DNA of 15,278 nucleotides, taken from Bacillota bacterium (lineage in GTDB: Bacteria; Bacillota_I; Bacilli_A; RF39; UBA660). The position numbers and the translations under genes were made by a program. Shown here piece by piece: positions 1 to 9,254 of the stretch (its first letter is position 1; every line of letters starts with the position of its first letter). Under the pieces are notes generated by a model. It saw nothing but the letters and a program-made list of their open reading frames with translations. It had not been told where the DNA came from and made no database searches. The stretch spans positions 1-15,278 of the forward strand of contig SVAU01000024.1 of NCBI GenBank assembly GCA_015059245.1, given 5' to 3'.

Positions 1-2
1 CT

Positions 3-3000
3 ACTACTGAGAATGCTACTAATACTAAGAATATATCATTTAATTTAGGTGGATTTACAGTAACAGGAACTATAACAAATAGTGGAACAATAACAATAGA
101 CAATGGACAAATAAGAAATACAGAAAGCTCACCATTTGTTAATACTGGTACAGTAAATGTAGGAACTAAAGATGGCAATATGCTATATGATAGTATAGTG
201 ATTTTTGGAGGATCAAATGTTAATGGTCTTACTCAGAATGGAACATTTAATTTCTATGATGGATATATAGAAGGTAAAATTGCAGTTACAGATGGCTATA
301 ATGAACTTGAAGAAGGATATTATTATATAGTAGATCATGATTCTGTTAATAGTTGTCAGAAGGCATATTTATCTTCTGAACTTGATGCAGTTGTAAAGAA
401 GATAAATAGTAATAAAGATATTTACTTTAAACTATTTCAGGATGCTATAGATGTATCTACTAATAATGATCCTAATATATATGCAGTTAAGAATTTTGAA
501 ACATCTACTAATTTAAATATACCTGCAGGTAAAGAACTTTTATTTGATATAGCGGGATTTACTGTTGATTCTGGTTCACCTATAACTAATAATGGTACAT
601 TTACAATTACTAATAGTATAACTACAGGTGGTTCTATGTCTACACGTGAACCTTTAGTAAACAATGGTACATTAATTATAAAGGATATAACAATGACTCA
701 ATCTACATCTACTGGTAATATAATTGAAAATAGTGGAGATTTAAGTTTAATTAATTCAAGTTTAACTGCTAAAAATGGTTATTCACTTGATATAAAGAGT
801 GGAGGAACTATAACTGTAGATAGTACGACAGAGATTAAAGCTAATAAATATGGTATTTATAATGAGGCCGACGAATTAGTTACAATAAATGGTGGTACAA
901 TAAATGGAATTGAAAATAATGCTAATGGAAAACTTGTGTTAAACAATAATACGTTGTTACGAAATAGTAGTGTTAATTATACTTTATCTAGTACTAAAGG
1001 TAATATAGATTTAAATAATGTTACAGTTCAATCTGATAAAAATGGTATTACGACACAAAAAGGTAATATTAATATTACTGGCGGAACATATACATCTGCT
1101 GGTTATAATATATATGTAAATAGTTCATCTTCTAATACTATTAATATTGATAATGTTATTGTTAATTCTACTAGTAGTTATGGTATAAATATAATAAATT
1201 CTAGGACAGCTATAGTTAAAGATACTACAGTTACTTCTACTTCGAGTGCTGCTAGTATTAGTTCAACTAATTTGACGATTTCTGACTCGACATTTAATTC
1301 TGGTGGAAGTTCTACTACTAGTTTAAGTGCTACTACTGCTACTATAAGTGATTCAACTTTTACTGGTACTAGTAGTTATGGCTTGAAGATTACAAATGGT
1401 AGTTTTAATATAACTGATACTGATATTACTTCTAATAGTAGTTATGCTCTTTATTTGGTAGCTGATTCTATAAAAAATATAAATATAACATTTAATAGGG
1501 GTACTATTAAATCTGTAAATGGTTCTGCTATATATAATTCTAATTATAATTCAACTTACAAGTCTACTTTTAATTTGATAAGTGGAACTGTTCAGGGAAA
1601 AGTATATGGAGTTTATAATTGTGGTGAATTAGTTTTAGGAGTAAATGATGGTGAAATAACAGATGTTACACCAGTAATTATTGGTGAAACATATGGAATA
1701 TTTAATACATCAGTTTCTTCTAGTGTTGAAGGAAAAATATCTTTCTATGATGGAATATTAAAAGGAAAAACTGCTGGATATGATGGTGCCTTGTATAAGA
1801 CTGCTGACAATTCTACTATAAAATATGGGACTGAAACTATTGATAGTGAATTATATAATACAGTTTCTTTAAAAAAACAAGTTGAATTTGTTCGATTAAA
1901 TGATTCACAAAACTTTACTTCATTACAAGCAGCTATAACTGCTGCTGGAAGTAGTGGTAATCTTAAATTAATAGCGGATGCTATAACAACCGAGACTTCT
2001 GAAATTAGTGCTAGTCAAACAATAAATCTTGATCTTAATGGGTTTGAATTAGAGCTTTCACAACCTATTGTTAATAGAGGTACTTTAAATTTAGAAGATG
2101 ATAGTACTAATCAGTCTGGAAAACTTGTTAATAATACTAGTGATTTAATACAAAATTATAAAAATTTAACTGTAGATAGTGGCAATTATGAATCTTCGAA
2201 AAATGCTGTTTCAGTAAAAAATGGTGTTACAAGTATTACAATAAACGGAGGATCTTTTGTTGGAGGAGAAAATGGAGTTGATAATTATTATTCCTCTAAT
2301 ACTAGTAGTACTTTGTCAATAACTGGTGGAACATTTAATAGTATAAAATGTATAAATGTTAATATGACAGGTGGAGAGGTTACTAGAAAAGGTGTTACAG
2401 TATATGGTGGCACAATTTCTGATGTTAATATTACTTCTACTAGTGGTGCTGCTGTTTCTTTACTAAGTGGTACTGTAACTTTAAGTAATGTTACTGCTAA
2501 TGGTTCTAGTGTAGGACTATATGCTAGGGGTAATGGAACTTATAATATAGTAGGTGGAACTTATACTGGTAATACAAATGCTTTAAATACTAATAGTGAA
2601 AATGCTAAAATAACATTGGATGGTGCAACTTTAACAACGACTGGTAATAGTGCTATTTACGTTGGATCATATTCTAGGGGTTCACTTGGAGGTAAAATTA
2701 ATATTATCAACAATACTTATGTAAAAGGAACAAAAAATGGTATTTACTTTGATTATGGTGGAACAGTAATTCTTGGTCAAAAAGGTGCATCAGTAAGTGA
2801 TAGTAGCCCTATTATTGTTGGTGGAGACTATGCTATTAATTTTGCTAGAAATACGGGTGAATATGAATTTTATGATGGAATATTAAAAGGAAAAACTGCT
2901 TCATATCGATATCTTCCTGATATTATTGAGCCAGGCTATAGATTAAAAGATGGTGAAGAAATAATAGAAGGTGAAACATATCAAACTGCAACTATTGAAA

Positions 3001-5381
3001 AACAAGATGGTTTCTTGCAAGTAGGATCTGATATTTATGATGATTTGGAAACAGCTGTTCAAGCTATTGATGGTACTGGAACAATTGATGTAATCGCAGA
3101 TGGTGAAATAGTTTATCCTACAACAATTCAATCTAGTCAGAATATTACTATAGATTTACATGGTTATACTTTGGGTTCAATATCAACAATAACTAATAAT
3201 GGAACACTTACTTTGAAAGATAGTAGTAATGATGAGAGTGGTATTATATATTCTAGGAATAATACTTTTGTTGATAATAACAATAATTTAACTATAAAAT
3301 CCGGTTCATATATATCAGATAATAATAATTCAAATTTTTTATATCAAAATAAATCTACTGCAACAATGACTATTGATGGAGGAACATTAAATGTAGAAAC
3401 TACTAGTTCTTCTATCAATACTATTTATATAAAAACTGGAACTTTAACTATAAATGGTGGTAATATTTCAAATTCTTATGCTACTCCTATTGCTTGTTAT
3501 GGAAATATGACGATTAATGATTTTAATAATACAATAATAACTAGTCCTTCAACTTCTATTAGTTTAATGGGTACTACTACGGTAATAAATGGAGGAACTA
3601 TAAATGGTACTATTAGTAATAGTAGTAATTTAACTATTAATGGTGGTACTATTACTGCAACTAAGAATAATACAAATGGTATAACTAATAGTGGAACTTT
3701 AATTATAACTGGTGGATATATTAAAGGTAAAAGTTATGGTATTTCAACTTCAACAAAGAAACTTGTAATTGGAGTTGATGATTCTTCTGTAACTATTGCT
3801 ACTCCTGTAATAGAGGGTGAAACTTATGGGGTTAGTTCATCTACTACTAATAATATAGAATTTTATGATGGAATAATAAAAGGAAAGACAGGAAGATTTC
3901 AATATATTCCAAAAACTATTGCCTCTGGAACTAATTTAGCTAATGATACTGAAACACTTGAAAATGATACTATTTTATTAACTGCTTATCTAGCACAAGA
4001 AAAAGATTTTTTACAAAATTATAATAATAATGAGGTTTATAGTAATATAAATACTGCGATTAGTGAGGCAAGTAGTGGTGATAAACTTGTATTAATTGAT
4101 GATGGTGTAAGTTTTGAACTAGTTAATGTTGATAAAGATTTAACTATTGACTTAAATAATCATACTTTTTCAACTAGTAGAAAAATTATTAATAGTAATA
4201 CTTTAAATATTATTGATGATAGTCAAGATAAGAATGGTAAGATTATAACAGGAAGTAGTATTGATCTTATTGATAATAGTGGAACTTTAAATGTTAGGGA
4301 TGTTGAAATTATTAATAATTCATCATTAACTACTAATTATACAATAATTAATACTGGAACTTTAGATACTGCAAATACTAGTATTAATTCAAGTTGTAGA
4401 GCAATTAATAATAGTGGTGATTTTATTTCTGATACTACTATAATAAGCGCTAAGAGTTATAGTGTTTATAATAATAAAGATATAGATATAACCGATAGTG
4501 ATTATCATTCAACTAATTCTAGTTGTATATATTCTGATAGAAATAATGTAAATATTAGAATTAATGGTGGTACTTATAAAGGCGAAGGTAATGCTTCTAG
4601 TGCAATTGATGTTAATTCTAGTGGGTCAATAGGTACTAGTACTTTAAATGTAGAGGATGCTAGTTTTTCAGGAAGTTATCATTCTATTGCTTCTTCTATA
4701 CCTACAACTATTAATAGATGTAATTTAAATAGTAGATTATTTATAAATAGTAATAGTGGTAGTTCTTCTATTTCTAATTCAACGGTAGGTAGAATAAGTA
4801 ATTCTGGTAATTTAACTGTAAATAATGTTACTACCACTCGTAATAATACTGATAATGACACTGGCGTTGTATATAATGAGGGAAATATAGATATTACTGA
4901 TTTAACTATGACAACAAATTCTCTAATTGCTATTTATAATAAGCAGGGAATATTTAATTTTAATAGTGGAAGTGTTGTAAATAATTATAATAGTAATTCT
5001 ACTTCATATGGTATATATATAGAAGATGGAACATTTAATTTAATTGGTGGTACTATTAATAATAATTCTAAATATAAAGCTTATGGTGTTTATATGGCTA
5101 AAGGTATTTTAACAATAGGAGCTAAAAATACAGTTGTTGATCAAAATAATATAGCATCACAGCTAGATCCTTTAGTTAGTGGTATATCAAATACATCTGG
5201 TTATGATGGTATTGGTGTTAAAGCAATTAATGGAACATTTAATTATTATGATGGTAAAATTATAGGTTCAGCAAGTGCTAAACCTGATGCACCTACTGAG
5301 ATAGAAAATAGACATAGAGTTTTAACTCGTCAAAATGCTAATAATTATGAAGAGTGTGTACTTGATTATGTACCACAATGA
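3..5381 (+). CDS. Giant beta-helix repeat surface/secreted protein (5'-partial)
   Basis: The reading frame is open from base 3 without a stop, so the true start and any signal peptide lie outside the window; 1792 residues are visible. The first ATG, at 180, has no Shine-Dalgarno sequence and is internal. The protein is extremely rich in Asn, Ser, Thr, Gly and Ile. It is built of short rungs such as INGGT, LTING and NSGTL, the pattern of right-handed parallel beta-helix (pectate-lyase-like) adhesins. A larger module recurs: a Y/F-Y-D-G-x-I/L-x-G-K linker (codons at 252, 1743, 2868, 3861 and 5244), then an 'AI..A' helix-like segment, an 'I.IDLNG' strand, and further rungs. Linker spacing is 497, 375, 331 and 461 residues, so rung number varies. 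The C-terminus, ending VPQ, has no LPXTG motif, transmembrane segment or basic tail, so cell attachment is unexplained. An adhesive or structural surface role is inferred; no catalytic motif is visible. A hairpin terminator follows directly. Confidence 0.85.
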   Translation, partial: TTENATNTKNISFNLGGFTVTGTITNSGTITIDNGQIRNTESSPFVNTGTVNVGTKDGNMLYDSIVIFGGSNVNGLTQNGTFNFYDGYIEGKIAVTDGYNELEEGYYYIVDHDSVNSCQKAYLSSELDAVVKKINSNKDIYFKLFQDAIDVSTNNDPNIYAVKNFETSTNLNIPAGKELLFDIAGFTVDSGSPITNNGTFTITNSITTGGSMSTREPLVNNGTLIIKDITMTQSTSTGNIIENSGDLSLINSSLTAKNGYSLDIKSGGTITVDSTTEIKANKYGIYNEADELVTINGGTINGIENNANGKLVLNNNTLLRNSSVNYTLSSTKGNIDLNNVTVQSDKNGITTQKGNINITGGTYTSAGYNIYVNSSSSNTINIDNVIVNSTSSYGINIINSRTAIVKDTTVTSTSSAASISSTNLTISDSTFNSGGSSTTSLSATTATISDSTFTGTSSYGLKITNGSFNITDTDITSNSSYALYLVADSIKNINITFNRGTIKSVNGSAIYNSNYNSTYKSTFNLISGTVQGKVYGVYNCGELVLGVNDGEITDVTPVIIGETYGIFNTSVSSSVEGKISFYDGILKGKTAGYDGALYKTADNSTIKYGTETIDSELYNTVSLKKQVEFVRLNDSQNFTSLQAAITAAGSSGNLKLIADAITTETSEISASQTINLDLNGFELELSQPIVNRGTLNLEDDSTNQSGKLVNNTSDLIQNYKNLTVDSGNYESSKNAVSVKNGVTSITINGGSFVGGENGVDNYYSSNTSSTLSITGGTFNSIKCINVNMTGGEVTRKGVTVYGGTISDVNITSTSGAAVSLLSGTVTLSNVTANGSSVGLYARGNGTYNIVGGTYTGNTNALNTNSENAKITLDGATLTTTGNSAIYVGSYSRGSLGGKINIINNTYVKGTKNGIYFDYGGTVILGQKGASVSDSSPIIVGGDYAINFARNTGEYEFYDGILKGKTASYRYLPDIIEPGYRLKDGEEIIEGETYQTATIEKQDGFLQVGSDIYDDLETAVQAIDGTGTIDVIADGEIVYPTTIQSSQNITIDLHGYTLGSISTITNNGTLTLKDSSNDESGIIYSRNNTFVDNNNNLTIKSGSYISDNNNSNFLYQNKSTATMTIDGGTLNVETTSSSINTIYIKTGTLTINGGNISNSYATPIACYGNMTINDFNNTIITSPSTSISLMGTTTVINGGTINGTISNSSNLTINGGTITATKNNTNGITNSGTLIITGGYIKGKSYGISTSTKKLVIGVDDSSVTIATPVIEGETYGVSSSTTNNIEFYDGIIKGKTGRFQYIPKTIASGTNLANDTETLENDTILLTAYLAQEKDFLQNYNNNEVYSNINTAISEASSGDKLVLIDDGVSFELVNVDKDLTIDLNNHTFSTSRKIINSNTLNIIDDSQDKNGKIITGSSIDLIDNSGTLNVRDVEIINNSSLTTNYTIINTGTLDTANTSINSSCRAINNSGDFISDTTIISAKSYSVYNNKDIDITDSDYHSTNSSCIYSDRNNVNIRINGGTYKGEGNASSAIDVNSSGSIGTSTLNVEDASFSGSYHSIASSIPTTINRCNLNSRLFINSNSGSSSISNSTVGRISNSGNLTVNNVTTTRNNTDNDTGVVYNEGNIDITDLTMTTNSLIAIYNKQGIFNFNSGSVVNNYNSNSTSYGIYIEDGTFNLIGGTINNNSKYKAYGVYMAKGILTIGAKNTVVDQNNIASQLDPLVSGISNTSGYDGIGVKAINGTFNYYDGKIIGSASAKPDAPTEIENRHRVLTRQNANNYEECVLDYVPQ
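1746..1775 (+). repeat. 30-nt exact direct repeat, copy 1 (within beta-helix gene)
   Basis: This stretch, encoding the YDGILKGKTA linker, is identical base for base to 2871-2900. A third, diverged copy lies at 3864-3893. Identity including third codon positions, within otherwise diverged modules, suggests recent duplication or gene conversion between modules. Confidence 0.85.
2871..2900 (+). repeat. 30-nt exact direct repeat, copy 2 (within beta-helix gene)
   Basis: Identical to 1746-1775, in the same frame and 1125 bases (375 codons) downstream. Recombination between the two copies would remove exactly one module and keep the frame. Confidence 0.85.
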
Positions 5382-5382
5382 T

Positions 5383-5405
5383 AAAAGTGTCATTTGACAC
5401 TTTTT
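5383..5405 (+). terminator. Intrinsic terminator of the beta-helix gene
   Basis: A perfect inverted repeat pairs 5383-5392 with 5395-5404 and runs into a T-run. It starts 2 bases after the TGA stop. In practice the loop is about four bases (ATTT) and the stem nine pairs. The 3' arm also contains a TTGACA (5394-5399) that could act as a -35 box for nifJ, but no good -10 lies at 16-18 bases from it. Confidence 0.85.
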
Positions 5406-5453
5406 CTATTTAAAAAAATTACTAAATATTATATAATAAAAGAGGTGATTAAT

Positions 5454-8400
5454 ATGAAAAAGATAATGGATGGTAATGAAGCTGTTACTTATTCTTCATA
5501 TCCTTTTACGGAAGTAGCTGGTATATATCCTATAACACCTGCTTCTACTATGGCAGAACTTACAGATAAGTGGTCTAATGAAGGTAAAAAGAACTTTTTT
5601 GGTGATCCAGTAAAAGTTGTAGAAATGGAAAGCGAAGCAGGTGCTATTGGACTTGTTCATGGTTCTTTACAATCAGGATGTTTATCCTCAACTTATACTG
5701 CTAGTCAAGGCCTTCTTTTAATGATTCCAAATATGTATAAGATAGCTGGAGAACTTTTCCCTTGTGTAATTAATGTTGCTGCAAGAAGTTTAGCAACTCA
5801 TGCTTTATCAATCTTTGGAGATCATCAAGATATATATGCTTGTCGTCAAACTGGATTTGCTATAATGGCATCTAGTTCTGTACAAGATTCGATGGATTTA
5901 ACGGCAGTATCTTATTTATCTTCTATAAAAGGAAGTATTCCATTTATTAATTTTAATGATGGGTTTAGGACCAGTCATGAAATACAAAAAATAGATGTTT
6001 TAGATTTAGAAAAAGTAGAAAAATTACTTGATAAAAAAGCAATATCTGATTTTAGAAAGAGAGCTCTTAATCCGGAAAATCCATTTATTCGTGGTACTTC
6101 TCAAACAGAAGATATTTATTTTCAAGTAACAGAATCTAGAAATTCATATTATGATAAACTACCTAAGATAGTAGAAGACTATATGAATGAAATAAATAAA
6201 ATTACAGGTAGAAACTATAAACCATTTAATTATTATGGTGCTCCTAATGCTAATAAAGTAATAGTTGCTATGGGATCTGTTTGTGAAACAATAAAAGAGA
6301 CTGTAGATTACTTAGTTAAAAAAGGGCAACAAGTTGGTTTAATAGAAGTACATTTATATAGACCTTTTTCTACTAAACATTTAATTAATGTTCTTCCTAA
6401 AACTGTTAAGAAGATAGCTGTACTTGATAGAACAAAAGAAGCTGGATCAAGTGGAGAACCTCTTTATTTAGATGTTTTAAAGTCTGTTAGAGATTTTAAT
6501 GATAAAATAAAAATTATTGGTGGTAGATATGGTCTTTCTAGTAAGAATACAACACCAGCTATGATTAAAGGAGTATTTGATTACTTAGATTTAAAGGAAT
6601 CCCATACTAATTTTACTGTAGGTATTAATGATGATGTTACTAATCTTAGTATAAAATATGATCCTAAATTTGTACTTCCAACTAAAAATACATCATTCTT
6701 AGTATATGGTTTTGGTTCTGATGGTATGGTTAGTGCAACTAAAGATTTACTTAAGATTACAGGTAATTTTACTAAAGCTTATGTTCAAGGATATTTTAAA
6801 TATGATTCTAAAAAGAGTGGTGGAGTTACTATATCTAATTTAAGATTTAGTAAAGATCCAATACGTTCAACTTATTATGTTGATAAAGCTAGTTTAGTTG
6901 TTTGTACTAAAGAAAGTTATTTACAAAGACTTCATATGTTTGATTCTTTAGATAATAATGGAGTTTTCCTTTTAAATACAAGTAAAGATAAGATAGAAAT
7001 ACTTAAATATTTAACTAATTATGATAAAGCTATTATTAAAAAGAAAAATATTAAATTATATATAGTTGATGCTTCTAAGATAGCTCGTGATAATGGTATT
7101 GATGGTAAAATTAGTACTATTATGGAAACGTTAATATTTAAGTTAGGTAAAATTATAGATTTTGATTTTGCTGTTAAACAAATTAAAGATAATATTACTT
7201 TAAGATTTAAGAATAAGGGTGAAGAAGTAGTTCTTAAGAATTTAAAAGCTGTTGATGATTCAGTTAATTTACTTGAGCAAGTTAAAATTCCTGATATTAC
7301 TTATGTACCTGAGATAGAAACTCGTAATGATTTATTCTCAGTTATTATGAGAATGGAGGGGGATAAACTTCCTGTAAGTAGTTTCTTAAATAATGTAGAT
7401 GGAGTTTTGGAAGCTGGAACTAGTAAACTTGAAAAGAGTAATAGTTATGATACTTGTCCACATTATAATTCAGAAAACTGTATTCACTGTGGATTATGCT
7501 CTCTAGTTTGTCCTCATGCTGTAGTACGTAATTTTTTACTTGATAAGAATGAAGTTATTGATGCTCCTAATAGTTTACAAGGTAAATTAGGTGAAGCAGG
7601 TATTAAAGATCAAGAATTAAAATGTACTGTAGGAATTAGTTATGCTGATTGTACTGGTTGTTCTTTATGCAGTAAGATTTGTCCTGGTAAAAAAGGTAAT
7701 AAAGCATTAGAAATGATTTCTAAAGATAAATTAACTAAGGAAGAAGTAATTGAGTCTAATTACTTATTCAACGAAGTTACTGAAAAGAAAGTTTTATCTA
7801 CTGATACTGTAAAAGGTAGTCAATTTAGAAAGCCATTATTTGAATTTAGTGGTGCTTGTAGTGGATGTGGTGAAACACCTTATTTAAAACTTCTTACTCA
7901 ATTATTTGGTGAGAACTTAGTAATTGCTAATGCTACTGGTTGTTCATCTATATATGGAGCTAGTTGTCCTTCAACTCCTTATTCTGTACCATGGTCTAAT
8001 TCATTATTTGAAGATAATGCAGAATTTGGATATGGAATGGTTATTGCTGAAATGACTATGAAAAATAAAATAAAAAATATTATTAATAATAATATTTCTA
8101 AAGTAAAGAAGAGTGAGGCTCCTATTTATAAAAAGTATGTAGAAGATTCTAGCATGGAAAATGCAGAGGCTTTGTATAATATTATAGATAATACTAAGAT
8201 AGAGGAATTAAAAGAATTTAAGAGTTTTATTAAACCTAAATCAATTTGGTCTGTAGGTGGAGATGGTTGGGCTTATGATATTGGTTATAATGGAATAGAT
8301 CATGTTTTATCTACAAATGATAATGTTAATATTTTAGTTTTAGATACAGAAGTATATTCAAATACTGGTGGTCAACAATCTAAATCAACTAGAAGAGGAG

Positions 8401-8879
8401 CAGTTGCTAAATTTGCATCTAGTGGTAAAGTTACTGCTAAAAAAGATTTAGCTCGTCATGCACTTAGTTATCCACATGTTTATGTTGGCACTATATCGCT
8501 TGGTGCTAATCCAATGCAAGCAATTAAAGTATTAAAAGAAGCAGAAAGATATAATGGACCATCAATAATTATTGCATATTCACCATGTATTGCTCAAGGT
8601 ATACTTAGAGGAATGAACAGTATTGAAGAAGAAAAAATGGCTACACAGTCAGGTTACTTTCCAATATTCCATTATAATCCAGAAGAAGAGAAATTCCATT
8701 TAGATTCAAAAGCTGATTTTTCAAAATATGCAGAATTTTTAAGTGGTGAGAATAGATATAGAAATCTTAAGAATATTAATAAAGACTTTAAAAAAGTATT
8801 AGAAGAAAATAAAAATAATGCTATATCTAGGTATGAGTACTACGAAGAATTAGCAAAAAAATGTAAAGAAAAAGAGTAA
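5454..8879 (+). CDS. nifJ: Pyruvate:ferredoxin (flavodoxin) oxidoreductase
   Basis: Catalyses pyruvate + CoA + oxidised ferredoxin to acetyl-CoA + CO2 + reduced ferredoxin, the central step of anaerobic pyruvate fermentation; cytoplasmic. The 1141-residue single chain is close to the usual length of about 1170. Visible domains in order: TPP pyrimidine-binding domain I with YPITPAS (res. 25-31) and the conserved SIFGDHQD and DGFRTSHEIQK blocks; transketolase-C-like domain II (about 255-400); gamma domain III (about 410-620); a two-[4Fe-4S] ferredoxin domain with C676/C679/C682/C686 and C733/C736/C739/C743; and a TPP domain with proximal-cluster cysteines C802, C805, C830 and C1045, the GDG of 936-938 and EVYSNTGGQ. 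All cluster ligands are present, so it should be active. The frame is open back to 5394, but AGGTGA just before ATG 5454 and alignment to the family N-terminus fix the start. No convincing promoter was found: a TATAAT at 5432-5437 would start transcription inside the Shine-Dalgarno. Confidence 0.97.
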   Translation: MKKIMDGNEAVTYSSYPFTEVAGIYPITPASTMAELTDKWSNEGKKNFFGDPVKVVEMESEAGAIGLVHGSLQSGCLSSTYTASQGLLLMIPNMYKIAGELFPCVINVAARSLATHALSIFGDHQDIYACRQTGFAIMASSSVQDSMDLTAVSYLSSIKGSIPFINFNDGFRTSHEIQKIDVLDLEKVEKLLDKKAISDFRKRALNPENPFIRGTSQTEDIYFQVTESRNSYYDKLPKIVEDYMNEINKITGRNYKPFNYYGAPNANKVIVAMGSVCETIKETVDYLVKKGQQVGLIEVHLYRPFSTKHLINVLPKTVKKIAVLDRTKEAGSSGEPLYLDVLKSVRDFNDKIKIIGGRYGLSSKNTTPAMIKGVFDYLDLKESHTNFTVGINDDVTNLSIKYDPKFVLPTKNTSFLVYGFGSDGMVSATKDLLKITGNFTKAYVQGYFKYDSKKSGGVTISNLRFSKDPIRSTYYVDKASLVVCTKESYLQRLHMFDSLDNNGVFLLNTSKDKIEILKYLTNYDKAIIKKKNIKLYIVDASKIARDNGIDGKISTIMETLIFKLGKIIDFDFAVKQIKDNITLRFKNKGEEVVLKNLKAVDDSVNLLEQVKIPDITYVPEIETRNDLFSVIMRMEGDKLPVSSFLNNVDGVLEAGTSKLEKSNSYDTCPHYNSENCIHCGLCSLVCPHAVVRNFLLDKNEVIDAPNSLQGKLGEAGIKDQELKCTVGISYADCTGCSLCSKICPGKKGNKALEMISKDKLTKEEVIESNYLFNEVTEKKVLSTDTVKGSQFRKPLFEFSGACSGCGETPYLKLLTQLFGENLVIANATGCSSIYGASCPSTPYSVPWSNSLFEDNAEFGYGMVIAEMTMKNKIKNIINNNISKVKKSEAPIYKKYVEDSSMENAEALYNIIDNTKIEELKEFKSFIKPKSIWSVGGDGWAYDIGYNGIDHVLSTNDNVNILVLDTEVYSNTGGQQSKSTRRGAVAKFASSGKVTAKKDLARHALSYPHVYVGTISLGANPMQAIKVLKEAERYNGPSIIIAYSPCIAQGILRGMNSIEEEKMATQSGYFPIFHYNPEEEKFHLDSKADFSKYAEFLSGENRYRNLKNINKDFKKVLEENKNNAISRYEYYEELAKKCKEKE

Positions 8880-8893
8880 TTTACTCTTTTTTT
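8871..8893 (+). terminator. Intrinsic terminator of nifJ, overlapping its stop codon
   Basis: AAAGAGT (8871-8877) pairs with ACTCTTT (8883-8889) around a five-base loop and is followed by more T residues. The upstream arm lies in the last nifJ codons and includes the first base of the TAA stop (8877-8879), so a terminating ribosome would cover the hairpin. Confidence 0.75.
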
Positions 8894-8972
8894 CTTTGTT
8901 TAAATATTTATTATTTTTATAATTATATTAGGTAAGTGTCTGTTAATAATGATAGTAATTTATCTTAAAAAC

Positions 8973-9010
8973 AAACAAAAAGAGACTGTCCCCCCTGAAG
9001 GGCAGCCTCT
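8973..9010 (-). terminator. Intrinsic terminator of the candidate sRNA (minus strand)
   Basis: Read on the minus strand, AGAGGCTG (9010-9003) pairs with CAGTCTCT (8988-8981), including one G-U pair. A further CCC/GGG extension has one bulged base and a short loop. A run of five U follows (8981-8977), then a U-rich tail. The plus strand lacks a T-run here, which fixes the orientation. Confidence 0.75.
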
Positions 9011-9078
9011 AAAAAAAGAATAAAAAGGGGTTGGCTAGTGTGATACTAGCGACCAATTCGCCTAATACCGAATTGGTG
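8976..9078 (-). ncRNA. Candidate orphan small RNA, about 103 nt
   Basis: On the minus strand a consensus-like promoter (9085-9113) predicts a start near 9078. The transcript would begin almost at once with a perfect 9-bp hairpin (9069-9077 with 9052-9060, 8-base loop). A perfect 6-bp hairpin follows (9045-9050 with 9034-9039, 5-base loop), then a pyrimidine-rich single-stranded linker containing CAACCCCTTTTTATTC. A G+C-rich terminator hairpin with a U-run ends it. There is no plausible reading frame with a ribosome-binding site. The unit lies between nifJ (convergent, own terminator) and the rimP operon (divergent). The layout (5' hairpin, C-rich linker, terminator) resembles trans-acting Firmicutes sRNAs such as RoxS/RsaE, but I recognise no sequence homology. 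Existence is inferred from structure; function is unknown. Confidence 0.6.
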
Positions 9079-9084
9079 ATTACT

Positions 9085-9113
9085 ATAATAATTGCAAAGT
9101 GCCTTTTTGTCAA
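9085..9113 (-). promoter_or_regulatory. Sigma-A-type promoter of the candidate sRNA
   Basis: On the minus strand a perfect -35 TTGACA (9113-9108) is followed, after exactly 17 bases, by a -10 TATTAT (9090-9085; five of six consensus bases). An A/T-rich upstream stretch (9114-9147, A and T runs) could serve as an UP element. Confidence 0.65.
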
Positions 9114-9226
9114 CTAAAAATAAAAAAAAATTAAAAAAAATTTTTTTAGGAGAATTAAGATTTAATAGTATTGTAATTGAAGATGGAAAAATAAAAGTTA
9201 AAAAAAACATAATTAATAAAAAAGCT

Positions 9227-9254
9227 TTGTATTTTTTATAAAATGTGTTATAAT
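9227..9254 (+). promoter_or_regulatory. Promoter of the rimP-nusA-ylxR-infB operon
   Basis: A consensus -10 TATAAT (9249-9254) has a TTGTAT -35-like box at 9227-9232, with a 16-base spacer. The predicted start near 9261 gives a leader of about 58 bases that contains the hairpin at 9265-9292 and the rimP ribosome-binding site. Confidence 0.6.

Noticed and set aside
3..5381. The many short repeated codon strings as a CRISPR array or noncoding satellite
   Set aside because: All repeats keep one open reading frame, vary at the protein-rung level and have no constant spacer length; they encode beta-helix rungs.
5394..5453. Twenty extra N-terminal residues for nifJ from an upstream start
   Set aside because: They are encoded by the preceding terminator hairpin and leader; the ATG at 5454 has the ribosome-binding site and matches the family N-terminus.
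9146..9241. Plus-strand stretch translating as LGELRFNSIVIEDGKIKV and onward to a stop at about 9241, possibly a gene remnant
   Set aside because: The AGGAGA upstream is followed by no usable start codon, the stretch is about 30 codons, and I recognise no family. It may be a decayed gene end but cannot be supported.
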